A DNA stretch of 64,000 nucleotides from Bacteroidota bacterium (GCA_023458555.1 JAEWYS010000011.1:25259-89258), one strand, 5' to 3'; numbered from the stretch's first letter, positions 24,529 through 33,503 are shown. Numbers and translations: made by a program. Notes: generated by a model not told the origin, from the letters alone.

Positions 24529-24610
24529 TAAAAACAAGTTTTAATTTCGCGAATATAACGATTTTCAGAGAGGCAAAATTCAGATCTTTTCGTGTCAGTC
24601 GACGAAAACA

Positions 24611-24644
24611 AAAAAACAGGTCGCCTGAAAGCGACCTGTTTTTC
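24611..24644. terminator. Bidirectional intrinsic terminator
   Basis: AACAGGTCGC (24615-24624) pairs perfectly with GCGACCTGTT (24631-24640), flanked by A- and T-runs on both sides. On the minus strand it would end a transcript coming from 24663-25000, supporting a gene or gene remnant there. Confidence 0.8.
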
Positions 24645-24662
24645 TATACAGTATACTGATTG

Positions 24663-24962
24663 TTAGCACACAAACATTCGGGTTGTTGCACTAAAATCTT
24701 TCCAATGTATCCATACATCGTCATTATGGTTTTCCTGCCAGGCAGGGTAACAATACGCCCAGGTAGTCTGAGTATTGGCCGGATTCTGTACCCAGACATA
24801 TCCTAAAGACAATACCACCAACTTGCCTCCCAGCCATAACGTGAACGAGTTTATACAAAAACAACCAAATTCCTTCAGGATAAATTTCAGAATATACGTG
24901 ACGGCATCCTCTGTGAAAATTGACCCGCAAACACACTCCTGGCTTAAAAAGGTCTGATCCGA
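24663..24962 (-). pseudogene. Possible gene remnant without start codon
   Basis: The minus-strand frame ending with TAA at 24663-24665 is open for about 99 codons back to an in-frame TGA, but has no ATG except at its last residues. The translation is protein-like and Trp-rich (WAYCYPAWQENHNDDVWIHW, then DFSATTRMFVC). A strong terminator lies 20 nt downstream. A second frame on the same strand is also open, starting at TTG 24966. The likeliest reading is a truncated or frameshifted gene. The family is not recognised, and a chance frame is possible. Confidence 0.3.
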
Positions 24963-24966
24963 TCAA

Positions 24967-25227
24967 TTAGTATTTCCTGCCAAATATCTTTTAATTGTAT
25001 AAAAGACGATACAGCACAACTATTTTTATTTTAAAATAATTAGTAAAAAAATCAACTATAAAACCAGACAATTAGCGATAAAAAGCAGTTTGTAAAAAAC
25101 TAAACAGTGTTATCAGATCATACAATAAAGGGCTATTTTAAAAAAATCCGCTTTTTTGTCCCGGAATGCCCATTCCGATTGTCTTAGAAACAATCAAGAT
25201 AAATCATTAATTTCAAAACAAAAGATT
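24967..25227. other. AT-rich upstream region
   Basis: An AT-rich, A-tract-containing stretch ahead of the DGPF gene. It should hold that promoter, but I see no clean -33/-7 pair and no repeat or gene. Confidence 0.4.
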
Positions 25228-25566
25228 ATGAAAGAATTTCTGATGCTCATCCGCGAAAACGCCGGCTACGGCACACTATCCGTTGAACAAATGCAGGCGG
25301 ATATCGAAGAGCATATCAAATGGGTAGAGACCTTAGCCGAAAAAGGACACTTCAAAGCAGGCAATCCTCTCGACTCCAGCGGCGTTATTCTAAAAAATGA
25401 CAGTGTTACCGACGGTCCGTTTATCGAAACCAAGGAGTGTGTAAGCGGTTACTATTTTCTATTGGCCCGCTCACTGGAAGAAGCAGCTGCACTTGCCAGA
25501 GAGTGCCCGGATCTGAAACGCGGAGCGACACTGGAAATCCGGGAAATCATCAATACAGATGAATAA
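25228..25566 (+). CDS. YCII/DGPF-domain protein
   Basis: A 112-residue small ferredoxin-fold protein with the hallmark DGPFIETKE and the GYYFLLARSLEEAAALA region of YCII-related (DGPF) proteins. The open frame extends upstream to 25156, but ATG 25228 (MKEFLMLIREN) fits the family N-terminus. Its end overlaps the sigma-factor gene by 8 bp. DGPF proteins are characteristic partners of ECF42 sigma factors, which supports both calls; their biochemical role is not established. Confidence 0.88.
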   Translation: MKEFLMLIRENAGYGTLSVEQMQADIEEHIKWVETLAEKGHFKAGNPLDSSGVILKNDSVTDGPFIETKECVSGYYFLLARSLEEAAALARECPDLKRGATLEIREIINTDE

Positions 25567-26824
25567 CAGCACAGACAGGGACATTAATCTGCTTGCCAGC
25601 CATCTTTTCAGAGAAAATTATGGAAAGATGGTGGCTTATCTGTCCCGTAAATACGGTTACCATCAAATTGATACGATCACAGATGCCGTACAGGAAGCTT
25701 TTGAAGCCGCCCTCAAAACCTGGAAATTTAACAGTATCCCGGACAATACATTTGCCTGGCTGCTCAAAGTAGCCAGCAACAAACTGCTGAACAAAATCAG
25801 GCAGACAGCAATATATCAGTCTCATCGGAATGTGATCGCCCTCTGCTCTTCTGAAGAAGACGTTACAGAGCAGGAATTGGAAGAAAGTCTGCTCAGTCTG
25901 CTGACATACTTTAGCGGAATTGATTTTTCTGACCGGAACAAGCTGATTATTTCACTGTATTTCCTGTGCGGCTTCGGATACGATGAAATTGCCAATGCGC
26001 TGCTCCTGAAAAGGGAAACAGTCAAAAAAGTCATCCTGCGGAGCAGGGAAGAAATCCGGCAGTTTGCATTCAGATACGATGCGACTGAAACCGGTATTTA
26101 TAAAGACCATCTGCCCCATTTGCTGAAAATTATCTACCTGCTTTTTAACGAAGGCTATAAAAGCTCAAAAAAAGACAGGAATATTCATTATGATTTATGC
26201 TACGAAGCCATTCGCTTGGGAAAGCTTATGCTCAATCACTGTCCCGAAAACACCGAGCTGCATTCGTTACTGGCACTTATGTTTTTTAATACGTCAAGAT
26301 TTGCCGCGCGCACCAGGCAGAACTGCTGGATATCGATCGAAGAGCAAGACAGGAATCGTTGGGACAAGACATTAATCAGCGAAGGCTTTTATCACCTGAA
26401 TATGGCCAAAACCGGTCAGGCCATACCCGGCAAATACTATCTGGAAGCCCTGATAGCTTCTGTTCACAGCAGCTCGGAAAGCTACCGGACCACTGATTGG
26501 CAAGCTATCGTATACCTGTACCGACAACTGGAACTACTGGAACCAAAATCCATAGCGATAAAGCTGAACAGAATTATTGCCGAATGCAATATCCGTTCCG
26601 GTGAAGAGCTTATCTCAGAGCTGCAAGACCTTGAGCCCGCTGCAGGTGAAGAAGCAGCGTTCTCTTTCTATAGCGCTATGGCCTATATCTTTCTCCGAAT
26701 GAAAGATTGGATCAAGGCAAAAGAATATTACACCTTGTCAGGCTCCTTTACGAAAAACAGCGCTGACAAAAACTTTATAGATAAAAAGCTGCGGTATATC
26801 GAACAGCATCTTTCAACGCACTAA
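25559..26824 (+). CDS. ECF42-type RNA polymerase sigma factor
   Basis: A 421-residue sigma-70-family protein. Sigma region 2 (about 20-85, with DAVQEAFEAALKTW and FAWLLKVASNKLLNKIR) and region 4 (about 120-170, GFGYDEIANALLLKRETVKK) are followed by a long C-terminal extension of the DUF6596 type (IIYLLFNEGYKSS, then helical TPR-like repeats to the end). This is the ECF42 architecture, in which the C-terminal domain replaces an anti-sigma factor in controlling activity. The start overlaps the DGPF gene by 8 bp, implying translational coupling. Known targets of ECF42 factors are usually the neighbouring DGPF genes. Confidence 0.9.
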   Translation: MNNSTDRDINLLASHLFRENYGKMVAYLSRKYGYHQIDTITDAVQEAFEAALKTWKFNSIPDNTFAWLLKVASNKLLNKIRQTAIYQSHRNVIALCSSEEDVTEQELEESLLSLLTYFSGIDFSDRNKLIISLYFLCGFGYDEIANALLLKRETVKKVILRSREEIRQFAFRYDATETGIYKDHLPHLLKIIYLLFNEGYKSSKKDRNIHYDLCYEAIRLGKLMLNHCPENTELHSLLALMFFNTSRFAARTRQNCWISIEEQDRNRWDKTLISEGFYHLNMAKTGQAIPGKYYLEALIASVHSSSESYRTTDWQAIVYLYRQLELLEPKSIAIKLNRIIAECNIRSGEELISELQDLEPAAGEEAAFSFYSAMAYIFLRMKDWIKAKEYYTLSGSFTKNSADKNFIDKKLRYIEQHLSTH

Positions 26825-26825
26825 T

Positions 26826-26880
26826 GTTCCGGCTCCTGCCAGATCAGGCAAATTCCCCTGCCATGCAGAAGCCGGAGTTT
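26826..26880. terminator. Bidirectional hairpin between convergent genes
   Basis: TTCCGGCT near 26828 pairs with AGCCGGA near 26870 through an imperfect longer stem, followed by TTTACTTTTTT. It separates the sigma gene from the convergent membrane-protein gene. Confidence 0.5.
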
Positions 26881-26894
26881 ACTTTTTTAAAAAC

Positions 26895-27560
26895 TCAGAA
26901 GCGTTTTTGCAAAGATAAGTCCGCGAAAAAAGGCAGTGTCGGGTTGTCGCTGAAATTCTGGCCGAAATGCTTCCCCAGAACCAGAAAACCACTCCATGAT
27001 TTGCCGGAATAACCAGCTCTCATACCAAATTTAAAATTGCCGCTGCGTGTATTATACCAACCATCCTGAATAGCCGGATAGTCCTCTTTCAGCATACGAT
27101 GAGCAAAATGCGCGGAAATGCTCCTGTCATAATTTGCCAGCGCGACCAGTCCCCAGCGGATTCCCTGATACCCGTACAGAACAGTAATATCAGCTCCCAT
27201 ATTATATATACGCGCCATAGGCGAGGCGTATCTCCGGACTATCAGGGCGGGTTTCAGCGTCAGCGCAAACAGATTGTGCCGCAACAGCTCTGTTTGTACA
27301 GAGGTACGCAGGCGCCAGTCATCAGCTATATCCGATCCAAAAGGGACAGTAAGCTCACTGCCTATTGCCAGTGACTGACCTTTGATCTGTACTAAGCGGC
27401 CATAGGCGATACCATAATAGGAACTGTAATCCGCTCCGAAATAAGCCTGCAGCACATTTTTGTGTTTGTCTTCCGCCCGCCAGTTAATATCCTGGGCGAA
27501 CAATGTCTGCGCAACAGCAAGCAGCAAACCAATAGATAAAATAGTATTTTTTTTCATCAT
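26895..27560 (-). CDS. Secreted or outer-membrane protein, beta-rich
   Basis: A 221-residue protein with a signal peptide (ILSIGLLLAVAQTLFAQD). The mature part alternates short amphipathic strands with glycine turns (YYGIAYGRLVQIKGQSLAIG, KFGMRAGYSGKSWSGFLVLG) and ends in Phe (LQKRF). That pattern suggests a small outer-membrane beta-barrel with the usual C-terminal aromatic residue. The family is not recognised. It lies 1 nt behind the alpha/beta hydrolase gene on the same strand, so the two form an operon. Confidence 0.65.
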   Translation of the reverse strand: MMKKNTILSIGLLLAVAQTLFAQDINWRAEDKHKNVLQAYFGADYSSYYGIAYGRLVQIKGQSLAIGSELTVPFGSDIADDWRLRTSVQTELLRHNLFALTLKPALIVRRYASPMARIYNMGADITVLYGYQGIRWGLVALANYDRSISAHFAHRMLKEDYPAIQDGWYNTRSGNFKFGMRAGYSGKSWSGFLVLGKHFGQNFSDNPTLPFFADLSLQKRF

Positions 27561-27561
27561 C

Positions 27562-28545
27562 TTACTTCATTTCATTCAAATACCGGAGCGCTTTCGGGAA
27601 AAAATCCTCCCAGCCGAAATAAAGCATCTCATGACCGCAGTCACGCACTTCCATCAATTGGGCATTGGGATAAGGGGCCGCGACTGTCGCAGCCCAGGAA
27701 GCTCCGTAGGCTTTATTGTTTTCACTATACAGAAACAGCACGCTGGTTGTATAGGCGCTGAGATTGGAAGTGAAGTCAAAATTATATTTTTCTGCATTGT
27801 CGATCAGCGCCTGAAACGCCACTGCCCCCTGTCTCCACTGCGGATAGTGCCCTTTATTGCCAATCGTATTGCCCGGCGCGTTTTCATAGCTGGCAAAGAA
27901 AGAAGCCTTGTAATCAAGCACCTCATGCTCCGTACGTCCGGCAATGATTTGTTCGGCAAAGACTGCATTATTGAGCGCTTCGGCAAAAAATCTGATCTTG
28001 TTGGAACGGCTAAGGTATTCCGAAGTCTGTGTCCAGGTAAACCCGCCCGGCTCCGACAGCACAGCTCCGGCAATCCGGTCCGGATGCTGGTTGATATACG
28101 CGGTGGCAAGCATTGCGCCCCATGAATGTCCGAGCAGAAAAACCTTCTGCGTTTCGGATACTTTATAATATTCAATCAAAGCGTGCAGATCATCAATAAA
28201 GAGCTGAACAGCACTCTCCCCTTCATACTGACTTCGGGGTTCCCTTTTGGACAGGCCGGACCCTCTCTGGTCATAAAAAGCCACATAAAACCCGTGAACG
28301 GCAAATACAGCAGCGTTGAGCATAGAGCGATAGTCCGCCCCCGGACCACCATGTACCGCGACAAGCAAAGGATCCTCCGGGTTGCCGATCGCTTCGGTAT
28401 GCAACAGCGTGCCATTGATCCGGGCTGAAGGAAGCGAAGCATCTTCGTCCACTGTTTTGGGAACCAGACTGCCCGGTTCATGCATTTCTTTCCCACAGGA
28501 AAAAAGGATAAGCGACAGTCCTATCCCGAAGATCAGGTATTTCAT
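27562..28545 (-). CDS. Lipoprotein alpha/beta hydrolase, proline-iminopeptidase-like
   Basis: A 327-residue hydrolase with a lipoprotein signal (LILFSCGKE), so membrane-anchored outside the cytoplasm. The fold motifs are clear: oxyanion region VHGGPGADYRS, DQRGSGLSKRE, nucleophile elbow GHSWGAM (Ser) and the late DCGHEMLY (His). The HGGPG plus DQRGSG pair is typical of peptidase family S33 (proline iminopeptidases), so cleavage of an N-terminal proline is possible; esterase activity is an alternative. It is followed directly by the beta-barrel-like gene. Confidence 0.88.
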   Translation of the reverse strand: MKYLIFGIGLSLILFSCGKEMHEPGSLVPKTVDEDASLPSARINGTLLHTEAIGNPEDPLLVAVHGGPGADYRSMLNAAVFAVHGFYVAFYDQRGSGLSKREPRSQYEGESAVQLFIDDLHALIEYYKVSETQKVFLLGHSWGAMLATAYINQHPDRIAGAVLSEPGGFTWTQTSEYLSRSNKIRFFAEALNNAVFAEQIIAGRTEHEVLDYKASFFASYENAPGNTIGNKGHYPQWRQGAVAFQALIDNAEKYNFDFTSNLSAYTTSVLFLYSENNKAYGASWAATVAAPYPNAQLMEVRDCGHEMLYFGWEDFFPKALRYLNEMK

Positions 28546-28643
28546 CTTTTCTTGTTTTTCCGCAAAGATGGAATACTAATAAAAAACGGACGTTCGGCTG
28601 GGTACAGCCGAACAAGATCACGAAGTTCGGCTGCATAAGCAGA

Positions 28644-29897
28644 TTAAGAATCAATATGCTGAATCAAAAAATACTCCGAAGGAGTCTTGCCTGTTTTCAG
28701 CTTGAAATACTTGTTGAATGTCGTTTTCGATCGGAAACCACAATCATATGCCAGGGAAATAAGCGTATATTTTTTATTTTCGGGCAGACTGGCTGTCCGG
28801 ATAAAAGCCTCGATACGATAATCATTGATATACTGATAAAAGCTTTTCTTCATCACCGTATTGATCGCCTGTGAGAGCAGATTGGCAGATACCTCTGCTT
28901 TACCCGCCAGCTGAGCAAGTGTCAGATCAGGGTCCTTGTACAATTCTGTCTCTTCCAGTAGCATGTCGGTTTTCTCCATGATCATCTGCAGGCGTTCATC
29001 CAATTGACTATGAATAGATTTATCCTGAACCACAATCTCCTTTTTCGTACTGAGTGCTTCTGCCGCAAGAGCTGTCCGTCCTGATTTTCCGGTCACTGTG
29101 GTAAAATCCCGGGTAGCCTGACCATCTATCAGTACACCGCCTGTCTGATAGCTATCTGATATAGTCCCTTCTGTCCTATCCGAATAAAAGACCGGAACCT
29201 GATTGATCCCCATAAATCCGATAAAAATGACGAAACAGGAAACAGCAGCAAAAATAACAGGATCATCCGCAACAATTACACATAACCAGACCAGCCCCAG
29301 CGCAATGCTCAGTTTTTCGAGCCAGCGCAGCATTTTACGATCGGTATTGGAGAAATGCTCTGCCATTTTCTTCCTGTGACGGTATATCATACTTAAGCTC
29401 AATACTGAATATACAAGGCCGGAAATCACAATGACAGGAACCAAAATACTTTCAAACCACTCATAGCCTCTGCCCTGATTTTCAAACACCCGTATTTTTT
29501 CTTCTCCTGATAGTAAATAAAAGGGAATGGCCAGCGATACAATGCCCAAAGCCGGCATAAGATGCAGCATCATGGATTTTATATCAGGTACTCCATTGCC
29601 AGTCATCAGACGGGTATAGACGTACAGCAACAATCCGTGCAGTACCGGCAATGGAAACGAAAGCCCCAATGTATGCGGATATCGCAGCGCAAGACCGGAA
29701 AATACACTATACGAAAGCAGAATATGAACGGCGATTACCAGCATCCAGATCAACAATACCTTATCAGCCTGCGACGTATTGTTCTTGAAGAGCAACAGCA
29801 GCCCCAGAAAGCAGGAAAGCACAAAACCGGTTAAATAAAGCATACTGAAAGAAAAACGGTAGTTCAAAGGTACCAAAGAATCCGGACTTACTGCCAT
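28644..29897 (-). CDS. AraC-family regulator with membrane sensor domain
   Basis: A 417-residue protein built like the regulator at 23.4 kb. About seven transmembrane helices lie in residues 15-245, followed by a linker and a C-terminal AraC helix-turn-helix (about 325-415: LAQLAGKAEVSANLLSQAIN, DCGFRSKTTFNKYFKLKTGKTPSEY). The two share the plan but differ clearly in sequence. A start at the later ATG of MLYLTGFVL is also possible. A separate open frame overlaps its 5' end, which makes the true start less certain. No target can be named. Confidence 0.87.
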   Translation of the reverse strand: MAVSPDSLVPLNYRFSFSMLYLTGFVLSCFLGLLLLFKNNTSQADKVLLIWMLVIAVHILLSYSVFSGLALRYPHTLGLSFPLPVLHGLLLYVYTRLMTGNGVPDIKSMMLHLMPALGIVSLAIPFYLLSGEEKIRVFENQGRGYEWFESILVPVIVISGLVYSVLSLSMIYRHRKKMAEHFSNTDRKMLRWLEKLSIALGLVWLCVIVADDPVIFAAVSCFVIFIGFMGINQVPVFYSDRTEGTISDSYQTGGVLIDGQATRDFTTVTGKSGRTALAAEALSTKKEIVVQDKSIHSQLDERLQMIMEKTDMLLEETELYKDPDLTLAQLAGKAEVSANLLSQAINTVMKKSFYQYINDYRIEAFIRTASLPENKKYTLISLAYDCGFRSKTTFNKYFKLKTGKTPSEYFLIQHIDS

Positions 29898-30063
29898 TTA
29901 TAGTATTCAAAGAAAGAAGGCTCAAAGAGCCTGCGAAGCAGTAATTGGGCTTCAGAACTTCGAGATCATATCCTAATCCTACAAACATAGGAGAACCGCC
30001 GCACATACTATCAACCTGTACATCACCGGCACTCAGGGCAACATATTCTTTTGCTTCTGCCAT
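29898..30063 (-). CDS. Small ORF ahead of the AraC-type gene (uncertain)
   Basis: From ATG 30063 a frame reads MAEAKEYVALSAGDVQVDSM, then MCGGSPMFVGLGYDLEV and KPNYCFAG, then runs on out of frame into the regulator gene to 29764. The first 55 codons look like natural protein with two Cys. The rest is clearly a shadow of the regulator membrane helix. An AGGCTC-AAA-GAGCCT hairpin lies in the junction. It may be a short upstream peptide, the N-terminus of a frameshifted gene, or chance. Only the upstream part is listed. Confidence 0.3.
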
Positions 30064-30229
30064 ATTTATTTTTCTATATAGTTAAATCCGTTGGTGAATG
30101 TCTTTCTCCTGCGGTAAAAATAACGGTCTGTCATTCGATCCTGTTTTCTTTTGGCAGTATTCTTGCAGTTATGCAAGGTTGCCGCTTACACAGTCGTAGA
30201 GACATGTAAAATACAGGTAATTTGTCATC

Positions 30230-31351
30230 ATGCAAGTAATAAAGAAAGTCTTTGTACGTCTCCTTATCATACTGACAGCCATTGCTCTGCTTTTAGCCGC
30301 TACTGCCTGGCTTGTCACCAGCCGGTTAAATTTCGGAAAAGCACCATCCGGCAAACGCCTGGCCCGGATAGAGCAATCGCCCAATTATAAAAATGGCAAA
30401 TTCCAGAATCTGACAGCCACTACCACGCTGGCAAGTGACAAATCAATGGTAATCCTCGCTGCAGAGTTTCTTTTTCAGGAAATCAAGGATCTGCGGCCTT
30501 TGAAAAATATTCCTTCTGTCAAAAGCGATCTTAAGCAAGCCGGCTCTGATCAGAATCTGATTGTATGGCTTGGGCACTCTTCCCTGTATATACAGCTGCA
30601 CGGAAAGCGTATGCTGGTTGATCCGGTGCTGGTTTCTGCCTCACCGTTTTCATTTGCCAACAAAGCATTTGGCGGTGCGGATATATACCAGCCCGATGAT
30701 ATACCTGATATCGATTACCTCCTCATCACCCATGACCATTGGGACCATCTGGATTACGACACCATGCTGAAGCTGAAAGACAGAATATCGAAAGTACTAT
30801 GCCCACTGGGAGTTGGTTCACATCTGGAGTTTTGGGGGTTTGATCCCTCGATTATCATTGAGCATGACTGGAACGAAAATGTCCGGCTGGATGAGCATAT
30901 TACAGTACACACATTACCTGCCCGTCATTTTTCCGGGAGGAGCTTGCAGGAAAATAATACGTTGTGGGCTTCCTACATGCTGCAAAGCACTTTCGGCAAC
31001 ATTTACATCTCAGGCGATACGGGATACGATACGCACTTTGCGGATATAAAAAAGCAATTCGGAAAAATAGATTTTGCCATATTGGAAAACGGACAGTATA
31101 ATCAGGACTGGCGCTATATCCATCTTATGCCCGAAGATCTGGTACAGGCTGTAAAAGATCTTCAGCCCGGCTGTTTTTTCACAGTGCATAATTCAAAATA
31201 CGCACTCGGCAAACATGCCTGGTACGAACCTCTGGATAATATCCACAGAGCCGCAGTAAAAGATACACTACCCCTGCTCACCCCCATGATCGGAGAACCT
31301 GTTATCCTTGGAGATAGTATACAGATCGCGGAAAAATGGTGGGAAAAATAA
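30230..31351 (+). CDS. Membrane-anchored MBL-fold hydrolase (NAPE-PLD/UlaG-like)
   Basis: A 373-residue metallo-beta-lactamase-fold protein. An N-terminal hydrophobic segment (LLIILTAIALLLAATAWLV) anchors or exports it. Metal-binding motifs are present: THDHWDHLDYDT (HxHxDH), a later His in LPARHFSGR, the Asp in YISGDTGYD and a final His region TVHNSKYALGKHAW. The order and the SGDTGYD motif fit the UlaG/N-acyl-phosphatidylethanolamine phospholipase D-like branch. A lipid or lactone substrate is possible but not shown. It is a single gene with its own upstream region. Confidence 0.88.
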   Translation: MQVIKKVFVRLLIILTAIALLLAATAWLVTSRLNFGKAPSGKRLARIEQSPNYKNGKFQNLTATTTLASDKSMVILAAEFLFQEIKDLRPLKNIPSVKSDLKQAGSDQNLIVWLGHSSLYIQLHGKRMLVDPVLVSASPFSFANKAFGGADIYQPDDIPDIDYLLITHDHWDHLDYDTMLKLKDRISKVLCPLGVGSHLEFWGFDPSIIIEHDWNENVRLDEHITVHTLPARHFSGRSLQENNTLWASYMLQSTFGNIYISGDTGYDTHFADIKKQFGKIDFAILENGQYNQDWRYIHLMPEDLVQAVKDLQPGCFFTVHNSKYALGKHAWYEPLDNIHRAAVKDTLPLLTPMIGEPVILGDSIQIAEKWWEK

Positions 31352-31449
31352 TTGCCAATAACCATATGTTAAGCATTGAAAAGCACTATAAAAGCGCTGA
31401 TAGTTGCATAATGCCTTGCGCAATGAAACTGTACCTGAAAAATAAATGC

Positions 31450-31457
31450 TACTTTTG
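31450..31457 (+). promoter_or_regulatory. -7 promoter box of DUF2911 gene
   Basis: TACTTTTG matches the Bacteroidota -7 consensus TAnnTTTG, 43 nt before the DUF2911 ATG. No TTG at the ideal -33 spacing is seen. Confidence 0.45.
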
Positions 31458-31500
31458 TGCTGGTAACTAAACTTTTTAAATTATATAAAACTAAAAATTC

Positions 31501-32337
31501 ATGAAACGTTTCTTTTTATTTTTTGCATTCAGCGCTTTTGCGCTTTTTGCTGCTGCACAGGCTCCGAAGACTCCTACACCGAGCCCTCTTTCCACTCTGA
31601 ATCAGGAATTTTCGCTATCCAGTATCGAGGTTACCTATAGCAGACCATCAGCAAAAGGTCGTCAGGTATTCGGCAGCCTGGTACCCTATAATGCAGCCTG
31701 GCGCACCGGAGCCAACGCTCCTACCAAAGTAACGTTCGGAGAGGAAGTACAGATCGGTAAAACGGCAGTCAGTGCCGGAACTTATGTGCTGTACACTATT
31801 CCGGGTGAAAAAGAGTGGAAAGTCATTTTTAACAAAGGCACCAGTACATGGACTGTCAATGGTTTTGACAGCAAGGATGATGTAGCCAGCATAACTGTAC
31901 CCGTCACGAAGCTGAGCAAGGCAGTTGAAACCTTTGGCATCACCATAGAAAATATCACCAATACCAACTGCGATATCGTATTGAGCTGGGAACGTACACA
32001 GATCTCCATCCCTGTATTTGCGGACAATGACAAGCGTATTACCGAAAGCCTGGAAGCAGCCATCAACCGGCCTCAGCTTCCATACTACCAGACAGCACGA
32101 TACTATCTGGAAAACAACAAGGAGCTGGACAAGGCAATTGTCTATGTGAATAAAGCCCTTGAAGAAAACCCGAATGCATTCTGGATATACTGGCTGAAAG
32201 CCCGCATATACCAGAAAATGGGCAATAAGAAAGAAGCAATCGCCGCTGCTCAGAAAAGCGCAGAACTGGCCGCTCCAACTGCTTATGCTGATGAGTATAA
32301 GCGTTATGCAGAAAGCATCAAAACCGAAATGAAATAG
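31501..32337 (+). CDS. DUF2911-TPR periplasmic protein
   Basis: A 278-residue protein with a signal peptide (FFLFFAFSAFALFAAAQA). Residues about 30-185 form a DUF2911 domain (IEVTYSRPSAKGRQVFGSLV, WRTGANAPTKVTF, AGTYVLYTIPGEKEW). The C-terminal third contains TPR-like helices (ALEENPNAFWIYWLKARIYQ, then KKEAIAAAQKSAELA). DUF2911 proteins are widespread in Bacteroidota and of unknown role. It has its own promoter and terminator. Confidence 0.88.
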   Translation: MKRFFLFFAFSAFALFAAAQAPKTPTPSPLSTLNQEFSLSSIEVTYSRPSAKGRQVFGSLVPYNAAWRTGANAPTKVTFGEEVQIGKTAVSAGTYVLYTIPGEKEWKVIFNKGTSTWTVNGFDSKDDVASITVPVTKLSKAVETFGITIENITNTNCDIVLSWERTQISIPVFADNDKRITESLEAAINRPQLPYYQTARYYLENNKELDKAIVYVNKALEENPNAFWIYWLKARIYQKMGNKKEAIAAAQKSAELAAPTAYADEYKRYAESIKTEMK

Positions 32338-32375
32338 ATACGGTATCCGGTATACCGATTGTGTCAGCTATCTGT

Positions 32376-32409
32376 AAAAGCTCCGTGGTTATTTTTGCCC
32401 GGAGCTTTT
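32376..32409 (+). terminator. Intrinsic terminator after DUF2911 gene
   Basis: AAAAGCTCCG (32376-32385) and CGGAGCTTTT (32400-32409) form a perfect 10-bp stem that ends in four T residues. Confidence 0.75.
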
Positions 32410-32493
32410 GCAAAACACTCCCTCTCCCCTTGCAAGCCCCGAAAGACAACAATCTATCTCTGAATACTCTGCCAGCACTGACCACAACTACCC

Positions 32494-33060
32494 ATGCATA
32501 TCGATCAGATTATTGACAGCATATATCTGCTGCCGGAAAGATCAAAAAAGACGCTAAGTCAGCATATCACTGAGATCAGCTTTCCCAAAGGACATATCCT
32601 GCTGGAAGCGGACAAAGTGGAAACAGCCATTTATTTTATCCGGAAAGGAATTGTCCGTGCTTATTCGAACAATACGGACAATGATGAAATCACCTTCTGG
32701 TTTGGCCGGGAAGGTGATACCATTATCTCTATGAGAAGCTATGTCGAAAACCGGAAAGGATACGAAAATATTGAACTCCTCGAAAGCTGCGACCTGTATA
32801 AATTGCAGACAGCAAGCCTGCAAACACTTTTCGAAGAGGATATACATATGGCGAACTGGGGGCGGAAGTTTGCCGAACAAGAGCTCATCAAGACAGAAGA
32901 ACGACTGATTTCAAGACAGATACGTACTGCTTCGGAGCGCTACCGGGAGCTGTTAAGAAGTCATCCGCATCTGATCCGACGGGTGCCATTGGGACATATC
33001 GCCTCCTATCTTGGTATCACCCAGGTCAGCCTTAGCAGAATCAGGGCAGAAATACGGTAA
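32494..33060 (+). CDS. Crp/Fnr-family regulator
   Basis: A 188-residue regulator with an N-terminal cyclic-nucleotide-binding-like beta-roll (FPKGHILLEADKVETAIYFI) and a C-terminal winged helix (PLGHIASYLGITQVSLSRI). The canonical Arg/Glu cAMP pocket is not evident, as in most Bacteroidota members, so the ligand is unknown. It lies about 70 nt upstream of an SMR transporter gene on the same strand; regulation or co-expression of that transporter is the natural inference. Confidence 0.88.
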   Translation: MHIDQIIDSIYLLPERSKKTLSQHITEISFPKGHILLEADKVETAIYFIRKGIVRAYSNNTDNDEITFWFGREGDTIISMRSYVENRKGYENIELLESCDLYKLQTASLQTLFEEDIHMANWGRKFAEQELIKTEERLISRQIRTASERYRELLRSHPHLIRRVPLGHIASYLGITQVSLSRIRAEIR

Positions 33061-33131
33061 AACTGCTTTTTTTTATCATTTGTAAAATTCTTTTACAGTT
33101 TCATTTGGGACCTTTGTATCAAAAAAGACAA

Positions 33132-33461
33132 ATGAACTGGATCATTTTAATTACAGCCGGATTATTTGAGGTAGCCTTTGCCGCCTGTCTCGGCAAAGCC
33201 AAAGAAGCATCTTCTGTCGGAGGCACATACTGGTGGTACGGGTGCTTTCTGCTCTCTCTGACCATAAGCATGCTCCTGCTGATCAAGGCTACTCAGCATC
33301 TTCCGATCGGTACAGCCTATGCCGTCTGGACCGGAATAGGAGCCGTTGGTACAGTGCTTATAGGAATTTTCGTGTTCAAGGACCCGGCCAGCTTCTGGCG
33401 AATACTGTTTCTCAGCACACTGATAGGCTCTATCATTGGCCTGAAGCTGACATCGCATTAA
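33132..33461 (+). CDS. SMR-family exporter, Gdx/SugE-like
   Basis: A 109-residue membrane protein with four transmembrane helices. The conserved membrane Glu is in GLFEVAFAACLG (helix 1), and the GTAYAVWTGIGAVGTVL motif marks the small multidrug resistance family. Details of helix 1 resemble Gdx/SugE guanidinium exporters more than EmrE. ATG 33132 (MNWIILITAG) is preferred over the upstream frame start at 33105. SMR proteins act as dimers; a single gene here implies a dual-topology homodimer. It follows the Crp/Fnr gene. Confidence 0.9.
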   Translation: MNWIILITAGLFEVAFAACLGKAKEASSVGGTYWWYGCFLLSLTISMLLLIKATQHLPIGTAYAVWTGIGAVGTVLIGIFVFKDPASFWRILFLSTLIGSIIGLKLTSH

Positions 33462-33503
33462 GCTACTGATAAACTTACAATTGAACCCCATACTAAAGGA
33501 ATA

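Noticed and set aside
24680..24695. TGTTGCA half site
   Set aside because: A single arm without palindrome, downstream of the doubtful frame; expected by chance.
23428..33060. Local AraC or Crp/Fnr genes as the lan regulator
   Set aside because: They are 8-18 kb away with other genes between, and the operator is not found near them; the palindrome is not a typical Crp/Fnr or AraC site, so no link is claimed.
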